NCBI GenBank assembly: GCA_943370385.1
Contig: CALRQT020000009.1
Location: 1 to 64,000, forward strand
Direction of reading: 5' to 3'
From: BAIKAL-G1 sp943370385
GTDB lineage: Bacteria; Cyanobacteriota; Cyanobacteriia; PCC-6307; Cyanobiaceae
Length of the DNA: 64,000 nt
Part shown: positions 36,092 through 43,086 of the stretch, in pieces
Numbering within the stretch: position 1 is the stretch's first letter
How the letters are laid out: every line of letters starts with the position of its first letter
Program-made: the position numbers and the translations under genes
The notes under the pieces: generated by a model
Seen by the model: the letters and a program-made list of their open reading frames with translations, nothing else
The model's database searches: none
Told to the model about the DNA's origin: nothing

Positions 36092-36343
36092 TCAGCGGCC
36101 GGGGTGGCGCAGGGTGCGCCAGCCACCGCTGGCCGTGCTCACTTCGACCCCAATCGGCACGGGGCCGGATTGGCCTTCGCCCTGCTGCTGCCACCAGGAT
36201 TCGGCATCGGCCCAGGCCGACTCCAGGGAGTCGTAGTGGTCATCGAGAACGGAGTGGGCCGATCCGTGGCTATCCACCAGCCGATAGAGGCGCTGCTGTT
36301 GGGACCGGGCGCTGAAGGCAGAGAGGGAAGGCGCCGAAACCAA
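36092..36343 (-). CDS. Small conserved cyanobacterial protein
   Basis: The 83-residue product reads QQQRLYRLVDSHGSAHSVLD, then DHYDSLESAWADAESWW and PIGVEVSTASGGWRTLRHPG. The D-S-L-E-S-A-W-A-D-A-x-x-W and I-G-V-E-V-S-T-x-x-G-x-W-R-T-L patterns suggest a real, compact fold; I believe similar proteins occur in other picocyanobacteria, but no function is known. The start is a TTG at 36343 and no ATG is available upstream in frame. Confidence 0.72.
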   Translation of the reverse strand: MVSAPSLSAFSARSQQQRLYRLVDSHGSAHSVLDDHYDSLESAWADAESWWQQQGEGQSGPVPIGVEVSTASGGWRTLRHPGR

Positions 36344-36499
36344 AGCTCTAGGTCGTAGGACCTTTTAGCATGCCACTCGTGGCACTGGCGCGCTGTCGCC
36401 AAAGATGCCAAGCAAAGGGATTCGCGCCTCCAACCCTGCATTCCAGCCAAGGGGCCTGGAGGGCGACCCTTCAAGGGGAGTGGGGTGTCAGGCAGCCGT

Positions 36500-36958
36500 T
36501 CAGAGGCGGCGCCGGAAGCCATCCTGGGCCACGCGGTTGGCCTGGGCAGGGTCGCTGTCGTCGCTGCGGCTGAGGCGCCAGACATTGCGGCCCAGGCGCC
36601 GGGCCACCAGGCCAGCTCGGTGGACAACGCCACTGCCGGGACGGGCTCCCAGCAATTGGGCCACTTCGGCGGTGCTGAGGGGGGCGCCGGTGCGGATCGC
36701 CAGATCGGTGAGGTCTAGGCGCTGGCGCAGGCCCGTGAGATCGACGCTGGAATCGGCCCCTTCCGGGAGCTCGGGCCAGAACGGCGCCAGGGCCGGGTTG
36801 GCCACCTGCAGGCTGCGCATCAGGCCCAGGCCCATAAAGGCCAGGGCCTGGTCGGGCTGAACCCCCTGGTCGATGGCCTGGGCCAGCCACTCGGCCATGC
36901 CATCACGACTGGGGGCTACGCCATGGGCGCTGGGGGCTGTTGAGGGCTGGCTAACCAC
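36500..36958 (-). CDS. Conserved hypothetical protein
   Basis: The 152-residue protein starts with a low-complexity Ser/Ala leader. Helical blocks follow: DGMAEWLAQAIDQGVQPDQA, LAFMGLGLMRSLQVANPALA, LTGLRQRLDLTDLAIRTGAP, LSTAEVAQLLGARPGS and GLVARRLGRNVWRLSR. The last two resemble a helix-turn-helix like fold with L-S-T-A-E-V-A-Q-L-L-G and R-x-G-x-N-V-W-R-L, so DNA binding is possible but not established. It is divergent from csoS1D, whose ATG is 138 bases away, so it might be a neighbour relevant to carboxysome genes. Confidence 0.7.
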   Translation of the reverse strand: MVSQPSTAPSAHGVAPSRDGMAEWLAQAIDQGVQPDQALAFMGLGLMRSLQVANPALAPFWPELPEGADSSVDLTGLRQRLDLTDLAIRTGAPLSTAEVAQLLGARPGSGVVHRAGLVARRLGRNVWRLSRSDDSDPAQANRVAQDGFRRRL

Positions 36959-37095
36959 GGATCGGGCCTCAAGCGATGGCTGGACGGTATCGGCTCGGGG
37001 CCGCGGCGCAAGGGGGGCTGACCGGTAAGATCACGCAGCTCCATCAGCATGGATCTGCTGAGGACCGAACCACGACGTCCTCAAGGTCCGCCGCC

Positions 37096-37902
37096 ATGGA
37101 GCGCAATCTTTCCCCTAGCGATCGAGGCCGAAGGCGACGCCAGGCCCCCATCGCCATTACCGGCACCGATCTGGGCATGGGCGGTGGCCATGGGGCCCAG
37201 GAGGCCTCGGCCCCCAGCTGCGTGATCACCACGGACAACGAGGCACCGCGGCTGGCCCGCCAGTCCAGCCACGTGCAGTCGATCGAGCTGCGCACCTATG
37301 TGTTTCTCGATTCGCTCCAACCCCAGCTGGCGGCCTACATGGGCACGGTGTCCCAGGGGTTTTTGCCAATCCCCGGCGATGCCTGCCTCTGGCTGGAGGT
37401 GTCCCCCGGCATGGCGGTCCACCGCGTCACCGACATCGCCCTGAAGGCCAGCAGTGTGCGCCTGGGCCAGATGATCGTGGAGCGGGCCTTCGGCTCCCTG
37501 GCCCTCTACCACCGGGACCAGAGCAATGTGCTCCACTCCGGCCAGGTGGTGCTGGAGGCGATCGGCAGCCGGGTGGAGCTGCGCAGCCGCTGCGAAGTGA
37601 GCTGGACCGAAATCATCCGTGCCATCACCCCGGACCACGCCGTGCTGATTAACCGCCAGAACCGGCGCGGCTCGATGATCCAGGCCGGCATGAGCATGTT
37701 CATCCTCGAAACCGAGCCCGCCGGCTACGTGCTAATCGCCGCCAACGAGGCCGAAAAGGCCGCCAATATCACCGTCGTCGACGTCAAGGCGGTTGGGGCC
37801 TTTGGTCGCCTCACCCTGGCCGGGCGCGAAGGCGATGTGGAAGAGGCCGCCGCCGCCGCCATGCGGGCCGTGGCCCACATCAACCGCAGCGCCAAGGCGT
37901 AA
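37096..37902 (+). CDS. csoS1D: Carboxysome shell protein CsoS1D (tandem BMC domain)
   Basis: CsoS1D forms trimers, often stacked as two layers, with a large gated pore in the alpha-carboxysome facets. The 268 residues have an Arg-rich leader of about 55 residues. Two BMC domains follow: SIELRTYVFLDSLQPQLAAY ... ALKASSVRLGQMIVERAFGS, and EIIRAITPDHAVLINRQNRR ... AANITVVDVKAVGAFGRLTL. The E-R pair in MIVERAFG is the pore gate in characterised CsoS1D. ATG 37096 is used; an earlier start would add 40 residues without BMC similarity. It precedes the main cso operon by about 2.8 kb, as in other picocyanobacteria, and ends at an intrinsic terminator. Confidence 0.95.
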   Translation: MERNLSPSDRGRRRRQAPIAITGTDLGMGGGHGAQEASAPSCVITTDNEAPRLARQSSHVQSIELRTYVFLDSLQPQLAAYMGTVSQGFLPIPGDACLWLEVSPGMAVHRVTDIALKASSVRLGQMIVERAFGSLALYHRDQSNVLHSGQVVLEAIGSRVELRSRCEVSWTEIIRAITPDHAVLINRQNRRGSMIQAGMSMFILETEPAGYVLIAANEAEKAANITVVDVKAVGAFGRLTLAGREGDVEEAAAAAMRAVAHINRSAKA

Positions 37903-37930
37903 GTCCTTGGCCTGCAGGCGCTTAGGTCCC

Positions 37931-37961
37931 CTGGCGCCCCTTGGTTCTGGCGCCAGCTTTT
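37931..37961 (+). terminator. Intrinsic terminator of csoS1D
   Basis: CTGGCGCC (37931-37938) pairs with GGCGCCAG (37949-37956) around a 10-base loop and is followed by CTTTT. It sits between the convergent csoS1D and ham1/rdgB genes. Confidence 0.75.
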
Positions 37962-37976
37962 CCTCGGCAGGGCTCC

Positions 37977-38585
37977 TTAACGCAGGCCAAGCAACCGTTT
38001 GAGCTCCGGCGCGATCGAGCGGGCCGCCTTGCCGCGGCTGCCGAGTTTGTCCTTGAGGTGGGCCGGCATCTGGCCGTAGGTCATGGCCGCTTCCCGCACC
38101 CAGAAAATCGGGTCATAGCCCCCGCCAGGCCCCAGCTTGGTGCTGAGGATTTCGCCGCGGCAGATGCCCTCGGCTTCGAGCACCGTGGTGCCAGAGGGAT
38201 CGGCCAGGGCCATGGCGCTGTTGAAACTGGCGCTGCGGTAGGGGGTCGGCCCCAGCTCCTGGAGCAGGCGATGGATGCGCTCGTGGTCGGTGGGCGCGTA
38301 GCGCGCCGAATAGACCCCAGGAGCTCCGCCGAGGGCATCCACTTCCAGGCCGGAATCGTCGGCCAGGGCCCATTGGCCGGTGAGGCTGGCCACGGCTTCC
38401 GCCTTGAGGCGGGCATTGGCCAGGTAGGTGCTGCCCGTTTCCTCGATCTCTAGGGCGTCCGGCTGGCGGCGGACTTCCAGATCAACGGCATCCAACATGG
38501 CTGCGATTTCAGCCACCTTGTGGGGGTTGCCACTGGCAATCACCAGAACGGGACGGGGCAAGCCGGCTAGGGCAGGGCCCGCCAT
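37977..38585 (-). CDS. rdgB: Non-canonical purine NTP pyrophosphatase (HAM1/RdgB)
   Basis: This house-cleaning enzyme hydrolyses ITP, dITP and XTP to monophosphates. The 202 residues contain VLVIASGNPHKVAEIAAML at the start, then TYLANARLKAEAVASLTGQW, ALADDSGLEVDALGGAPGVY with SARYAP after it, CRGEILSTKLGPGGGYDPIF, and YGQMPAHLKDKLGSRGKAAR. All are typical of the family, including the S-x-N-x-x-K and D-D-S-G-L-x-V-D-A-L motifs. It lies convergent with csoS1D; ham1 next to csoS1D is a conserved arrangement in alpha-cyanobacteria that I know of. Confidence 0.95.
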   Translation of the reverse strand: MAGPALAGLPRPVLVIASGNPHKVAEIAAMLDAVDLEVRRQPDALEIEETGSTYLANARLKAEAVASLTGQWALADDSGLEVDALGGAPGVYSARYAPTDHERIHRLLQELGPTPYRSASFNSAMALADPSGTTVLEAEGICRGEILSTKLGPGGGYDPIFWVREAAMTYGQMPAHLKDKLGSRGKAARSIAPELKRLLGLR

Positions 38586-38981
38586 TCTCCCTAATGGCGC
38601 TCTTGAGGGGTGGGCCGAATGGGTACAGCCGCCAAGATTTAGCCCCAGGAGGCCAGCCCCTCAGGAGAGCTACGGCGGTCCGCCCTAGGGGCGAACCTGA
38701 AGACGGTGATGGCGGTGAAGGGTCGGCTAGGCAGCTGGCGACGGGACGGGGTCGGACCTGCGGGGTTGAACATTCCACCCCCTGGAGGACTCCAGGGGTG
38801 CCGATCTTCAGGAAAACCTAGGCAGAGCCCCTAGGGCATGCAATAGGGGCCGCCCGCTATTTGTCGGGCTTCTGACAGGCCCCCAGGGCGGCCCAGGGCG
38901 GTTGCAATTACCCACGCCTGCAGGCAGCGGGGGTTTGGCCCCCGTAAGCTGCCGACAATCCTTGTGCCCACTGGGCTTGCC
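38586..38981. other. Gene-free stretch upstream of sbtA
   Basis: No convincing gene. It holds a perfect 9-bp hairpin, CCCCTGGAG - GA - CTCCAGGGG (38779-38798), directly after GAACATTCCACCCCC. The same GAACATTCCACCCCC string occurs about 35 bases upstream of csoS1 (near 40655). Promoter elements for sbtA are not identifiable by eye. Confidence 0.55.
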
Positions 38982-39977
38982 ATGGAGACCAGCCTGGTTC
39001 TACAGAACCTTCTCACTCCTCCGGTTCTGTTCTTTTTCCTGGGGGTGCTGGCCGTGCTGGTGGGCTCGGATCTCGAGATCCCCGCCCCCCTGCCGAAGCT
39101 CTTTTCCCTTTATCTGCTTCTGGCCATTGGTTTTCGCGGCGGCTTAGAACTCGCCCACAGTGGTTTGGGTGGTCAGGTGCTGCCCACAATCGTGGCGGCC
39201 ATTTTAATGTCTCTGGCGGTACCAATTTACAGCTTTTTGGTTCTTAAAACCAAGCTTGACAACTTCAACGCGGCGGCGATTGCAGCCACCTATGGCTCCA
39301 TCAGTGCGGTGACCTTTATTACCGCCCAGGGCTTCCTCGAAAGTCAAAAGATCGGTTTTGATGGTTTCATGGTGGCCGCCTTGGCCCTGATGGAATCACC
39401 AGCCATCATCGTTGGCTTGCTCTTGGTGAAATTGGCGGCCCCGCAAAAACGACCGGACACCAAAGGCATGCGTTGGGGGGCGGTGCTGCACGAGGCGTTT
39501 CTGAATAGCTCGGTTTTCCTGCTGATTGGCAGTCTGATCATTGGGGTTTTGGTGGCAGCCAACAGCCCCCATGGTGTGGAAAAGATGTTGCCCTTCACGG
39601 ATAAACTTTTCTACGGAGCCCTGAGCTTTTTCCTGTTGGATATGGGCATTGTGGCGGCCCAGCGCCTTTCGGATCTCCGCAAGGCAGGTCCCTTCCTGAT
39701 TGGCTTCTCCGTGATCATGCCCGTCTTCAACGCCGTCGTGGGAGCTTTCATTGCCAAAGGGTTAGGCCTGGGCCATGGCAACGCCCTGCTGTTTGTGGTG
39801 CTCTGCGCCAGCGCTTCCTACATCGCGGTTCCAGCGGCCATGCGCATGACCGTGCCTGAGGCCAATCCCAGCCTCTATATTTCCACAGCACTCGGGGTTA
39901 CCTTCCCATTCAATATCATTGTGGGCATTCCTGCTTACATGGCTCTCATTAACAAACTCCTCCCTGCCGCTAGCTAA
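38982..39977 (+). CDS. sbtA: Sodium-dependent bicarbonate transporter SbtA
   Basis: SbtA is the high-affinity Na+/HCO3- symporter that fills the cytosolic bicarbonate pool used by carboxysomes. The 331 residues have about ten membrane helices in two inverted halves. Diagnostic blocks are LLAIGFRGGLELAHSGLGGQ, AAIAATYGSISAVTFITAQG, MVAALALMESPAIIVGLLLV and FVVLCASASYIAVPAAMRMT, with PEANPSLYISTALGVTFPFN after it. The ATG at 38982 fits the usual N-terminus. The codon choice is visibly less GC-rich than in the flanking cso genes. It forms an operon with sbtB, 4 bases downstream, placed between csoS1D/ham1 and csoS1. Confidence 0.94.
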   Translation: METSLVLQNLLTPPVLFFFLGVLAVLVGSDLEIPAPLPKLFSLYLLLAIGFRGGLELAHSGLGGQVLPTIVAAILMSLAVPIYSFLVLKTKLDNFNAAAIAATYGSISAVTFITAQGFLESQKIGFDGFMVAALALMESPAIIVGLLLVKLAAPQKRPDTKGMRWGAVLHEAFLNSSVFLLIGSLIIGVLVAANSPHGVEKMLPFTDKLFYGALSFFLLDMGIVAAQRLSDLRKAGPFLIGFSVIMPVFNAVVGAFIAKGLGLGHGNALLFVVLCASASYIAVPAAMRMTVPEANPSLYISTALGVTFPFNIIVGIPAYMALINKLLPAAS

Positions 39978-39981
39978 ACCA

Positions 39982-40263
39982 ATGAAACGTGTTGACCTCA
40001 TCCTCAGTGAGCGGGAACTGGACAAAGTGATCAAGGTGATCGATTCCTCCGGCGCTCCGGGCTATTCGGTGATGCGCCACGTCACTGGCAAGGGCCCCCA
40101 TGGCATGGTTTCGGAATCGATGGATTTCAGCGGGCTGGGCGCCAATGCCCACGTGATCATTTACTGCGAAAGCGAAGTGCTCAGCCGTTTACGGGAGGGT
40201 GTGCAGCCCCTGCTCGACTACTACGGCGGGGTGGCCTTCGTGGCCGACGCCCATCCCCTTTAA
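39982..40263 (+). CDS. sbtB: PII-like regulator SbtB
   Basis: SbtB binds adenylates (cAMP, AMP, ADP, ATP) and controls SbtA activity. The 93 residues follow the PII-like fold: RVDLILSERELDKVIKVIDS, then SSGAPGYSVMRHVTGKG and ANAHVIIYCESEVLSRLREG, ending DYYGGVAFVADAHPL. The C-terminal Cys-containing redox loop described for Synechocystis SbtB is absent: the protein stops right after the A-D-A-H segment. The gene overlaps nothing and starts 4 bases after sbtA, so coupling is likely. A strong terminator follows about 140 bases on. Confidence 0.93.
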   Translation: MKRVDLILSERELDKVIKVIDSSGAPGYSVMRHVTGKGPHGMVSESMDFSGLGANAHVIIYCESEVLSRLREGVQPLLDYYGGVAFVADAHPL

Positions 40264-40687
40264 GGGCCTGCCCCTGGCGGCTGTCGGCGAGTTCTGGCAC
40301 CACGGGGGCCCTGCCTTGCTTTGGCTGGGAGCGCACTTGGTTTGGGCCAGCCCTTGATCCGTCCCTGGCCCCAGGGCCTGCCTGTTACCCCAAAGCCAAG
40401 CCCCCAGACCAAGCCGCCATGGGCCTTGGTCTGGGGGCTTTTTCTGGGGAGGGGCCGGGCTGATGCTTGCCCTGACTGGGGTCTGCTGGTGTGGAGCGAA
40501 GTCTGGTCCGCCCAGGCCAGCGGCCCGAGAAGCAATCCACAACGTTTTGTGTGCCACTGATCAGGGTTGCTTATTCGTGGCCCCAGGGACGGTGATGGTG
40601 CCAGATGTCCAGAAAGCTTGACTTAGGGAAGGCTTGGCGAGCATGGTTGCAAGCGAACATTCCACCCCCCTCCTCCAGGAGCAGGTA
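40264..40687. other. Spacer between sbtB and csoS1
   Basis: No gene is seen. A strong terminator (40399-40443) ends the sbtAB transcript, so the cso operon should have its own promoter between 40444 and 40687. AT-richer bases near 40540-40580 (CAACGTTTTGTGTGCC) are the most likely place. AGGAG at 40677-40681 is a good ribosome-binding site for csoS1. Confidence 0.5.
40399..40443 (+). terminator. Strong intrinsic terminator after sbtAB
   Basis: AGCCCCCAGACCAAG pairs with CTTGGTCTGGGGGCT around an 11-base loop, a stem of 15 bp, followed by TTTTT. It insulates sbtAB from the cso operon. Confidence 0.92.
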
Positions 40688-41002
40688 ATGGCAAACGAAA
40701 CCATGGGCATCGCCCTCGGCATGATCGAAACCCGGGGTCTAGTCCCCGCCATCGAGGCAGCCGACGCCATGACGAAGGCCGCTGAAGTCCGCCTGATCGG
40801 GCGTGAATTCGTCGGTGGCGGTTACGTGACGGTGTTGGTCCGTGGCGAAACCGGCGCTGTCAACGCTGCAGTGCGCGCCGGCGCCGACGCCTGCGAACGG
40901 GTTGGCGACGGCCTCGTGGCCGCCCACATCATTGCCCGCCCCCACCGGGAAGTCGAACCGGCCCTGGGTAGCAGCTCCGGCTTCGTTGGTGCGAAGGACT
41001 GA
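40688..41002 (+). CDS. csoS1: Carboxysome shell hexamer CsoS1
   Basis: This BMC-H protein forms the hexameric facets of the alpha-carboxysome, with small pores passing bicarbonate and RuBP. The 104 residues read MGIALGMIETRGLVPAIEAA, then DAMTKAAEVRLIGREFVGGG, YVTVLVRGETGAVNAAVRAG and ADACERVGDGLVAAHIIARP. The pore motif lies in REFVGGGYVT. Start ATG 40688 has AGGAG six bases before it; an earlier frame start would add 18 residues. It heads the operon, with cbbL 69 bases downstream. Confidence 0.97.
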   Translation: MANETMGIALGMIETRGLVPAIEAADAMTKAAEVRLIGREFVGGGYVTVLVRGETGAVNAAVRAGADACERVGDGLVAAHIIARPHREVEPALGSSSGFVGAKD

Positions 41003-41071
41003 GGTCTGACGCGCGCCCCGAGTGGCCGCTCCCACCTCTAACCCTTCCCCCCGACCCACTGGAGATTCCCC

Positions 41072-42484
41072 ATGAGCAAGAAGTACGACGCTGGGGTTAA
41101 GGAGTACCGCGACACGTATTGGACTCCTGACTACGTTCCCCTCGATTCCGACCTGCTGGCGTGCTTTAAGTGCACCGGCCAGGAAGGCGTGCCCAAGGAA
41201 GAAGTGGCAGCCGCTGTGGCTGCTGAATCCTCCACCGGCACCTGGTCCACCGTGTGGTCCGAGCTCCTCACCGACCTCGACTTCTACAAGGGCCGTTGCT
41301 ACCGCATCGAAGACGTGCCTGGTGACAAGGAGGCGTTCTACGCCTTCATCGCCTATCCCCTCGACCTGTTCGAAGAGGGATCGATCACCAACGTGCTGAC
41401 CTCCCTGGTCGGCAACGTCTTCGGCTTCAAGGCCCTGCGCCACCTGCGCCTCGAAGACATCCGCTTCCCGCTCGCCTTCATCAAGACCTGCGGTGGCCCC
41501 CCCAACGGCATCCAGGTCGAGCGCGACCGGATGAGCAAGTACGGCCGGCCCCTGCTCGGTTGCACGATCAAGCCCAAGCTCGGCCTCTCCGGCAAGAACT
41601 ACGGCCGGGTGGTGTATGAGTGCCTGCGCGGCGGTCTTGACTTCACCAAGGACGACGAAAACATCAACTCCCAGCCGTTCCAGCGCTGGCAGAACCGTTT
41701 CGAGTTCGTTGCCGAAGCTGTGAAGCTGGCTGAAGAGGAAACCGGCGAGCGCAAGGGTCACTACCTCAATTGCACCGCCAACACTCCTGAGGAGATGTAT
41801 GAGCGCGCTGAGTTCGCTAAGGAACTCAACCAGCCCATCATCATGCACGACTACATCACCGGTGGCTTCACGGCCAACACCGGTCTTGCCAAGTGGTGCC
41901 GCAAGAACGGGATGCTGCTGCACATTCACCGTGCCATGCACGCCGTGATTGACCGCCATCCCAAGCACGGTATCCACTTCCGCGTGCTCGCCAAGTGCCT
42001 GCGCCTCTCCGGTGGTGACCAACTGCACACCGGCACCGTGGTCGGCAAGCTCGAAGGTGATCGTCAGACCACCCTCGGCTATATCGACCAACTGCGCGAA
42101 TCCTTCGTTCCTGAAGATCGCACCCGCGGTAACTTCTTCGATCAGGATTGGGGCTCCATGCCCGGCGTCTTTGCCGTGGCCTCCGGCGGCATCCACGTGT
42201 GGCACATGCCCGCCCTTGTCAGCATCTTCGGCGACGACTCCGTGCTCCAGTTCGGTGGTGGTACCCACGGTCACCCCTGGGGTTCCGCTGCTGGCGCTGC
42301 TGCCAACCGGGTCGCCCTCGAAGCCTGCGTCAAGGCCCGTAACGCCGGTCGTGAAATCGAGCGCGAAGGCCGCGACATCCTGCTTGAGGCTGCCAAGCAC
42401 AGCCCCGAGCTGGCAATCGCCCTCGAGACCTGGAAGGAGATCAAGTTCGAGTTCGACACCGTCGACAAGCTCGACGTCGCCTGA
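41072..42484 (+). CDS. cbbL: RuBisCO large subunit, form IA
   Basis: It catalyses CO2 fixation on ribulose-1,5-bisphosphate in the carboxysome lumen. The 470 residues start MSKKYDAGVKEYRDTYW, the form IA N-terminus of alpha-cyanobacteria and proteobacteria. Key sites are all present: KPKLGLSGKNYGR (catalytic Lys), GGLDFTKDDENINSQPFQRW with the carbamylated Lys and metal ligands, HIHRAMHAV with catalytic His, SGGDQLHTGTVVGKLEGDR, and loop 6 to the GGGTHGHPWG phosphate site. It is codon-optimised, with smooth Cys/Gly codons compared with neighbours. It is co-transcribed with csoS1 and cbbS. Confidence 0.99.
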   Translation: MSKKYDAGVKEYRDTYWTPDYVPLDSDLLACFKCTGQEGVPKEEVAAAVAAESSTGTWSTVWSELLTDLDFYKGRCYRIEDVPGDKEAFYAFIAYPLDLFEEGSITNVLTSLVGNVFGFKALRHLRLEDIRFPLAFIKTCGGPPNGIQVERDRMSKYGRPLLGCTIKPKLGLSGKNYGRVVYECLRGGLDFTKDDENINSQPFQRWQNRFEFVAEAVKLAEEETGERKGHYLNCTANTPEEMYERAEFAKELNQPIIMHDYITGGFTANTGLAKWCRKNGMLLHIHRAMHAVIDRHPKHGIHFRVLAKCLRLSGGDQLHTGTVVGKLEGDRQTTLGYIDQLRESFVPEDRTRGNFFDQDWGSMPGVFAVASGGIHVWHMPALVSIFGDDSVLQFGGGTHGHPWGSAAGAAANRVALEACVKARNAGREIEREGRDILLEAAKHSPELAIALETWKEIKFEFDTVDKLDVA

Positions 42485-42578
42485 TTAGCGGTGAAGGATT
42501 GGGTGGGGCCAGCGTTAGCTGGTCTCCCCGATTATCACCATCGACTCGACCGTTCTATCCCATCCCCCAAGGATCCCC

Positions 42579-42920
42579 ATGCCCTTCAAGAGCACCGTGG
42601 GTGACTATCAAACAGTCGCCACCCTGGAGACATTCGGCTTCCTGCCGCCTTTCACCCAGGACGAGATCTACGATCAGATCGCTTACATCATTGCCCAGGG
42701 CTGGAGCCCTGTGGTTGAGCACGTCCACCCCAGCCGCTCCATGGCCATTTATTGGTCCTATTGGAAGCTGCCCTTCTTCGGTGAGAAGGATCTGGGTGTG
42801 ATCGTCAACGAACTCGAAGCCTGCCATCGGGCCTATCCCGATCACCATGTGCGTCTGGTGGGCTACGACGCCTATACCCAGAGCCAGGGCGCTTGCTTCG
42901 TTGTTTTCGAAGCCCGCTGA
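42579..42920 (+). CDS. cbbS: RuBisCO small subunit, form IA
   Basis: The 113-residue subunit caps the L8S8 complex. It has FGFLPPFTQDEIYDQIAYII, then SPVVEHVHPSRSMAIYWSYW, KLPFFGEKDLGVIVNELEAC and RLVGYDAYTQSQGACFVVFE. The length and the lack of the longer beta-A/B loop of plant forms fit form IA. AAGGA about 8 bases before the ATG is a good ribosome-binding site. It is followed by a strong terminator-like stem before csoS2. Confidence 0.98.
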   Translation: MPFKSTVGDYQTVATLETFGFLPPFTQDEIYDQIAYIIAQGWSPVVEHVHPSRSMAIYWSYWKLPFFGEKDLGVIVNELEACHRAYPDHHVRLVGYDAYTQSQGACFVVFEAR

Positions 42921-42935
42921 TCAGCGGTTTGATTC

Positions 42936-42971
42936 GGGGTTCCGGTGATTCACCGGGCCCCACCCTTTTTT
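42936..42971 (+). terminator. Stem-loop between cbbS and csoS2 (attenuator)
   Basis: GGGG-TT-CCGGTG pairs with CACCGG-G-CCCC around ATT, with a small internal bulge, and is followed by ACCC and TTTTTT. It looks like a full intrinsic terminator within the operon. It would let RuBisCO genes be transcribed more than the distal shell genes, provided termination is partial. Confidence 0.85.
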
Positions 42972-43086
42972 CTGCAGCAGACCCCCCTGGCACCTTTGGC
43001 CCCCAGTGATCTGGGCAGGCCAATACAGCACCAGGCTGGGCGAATTGCCTGCACCCCTATTTAGACCTTCCTTTCGTCGGGCGGAC

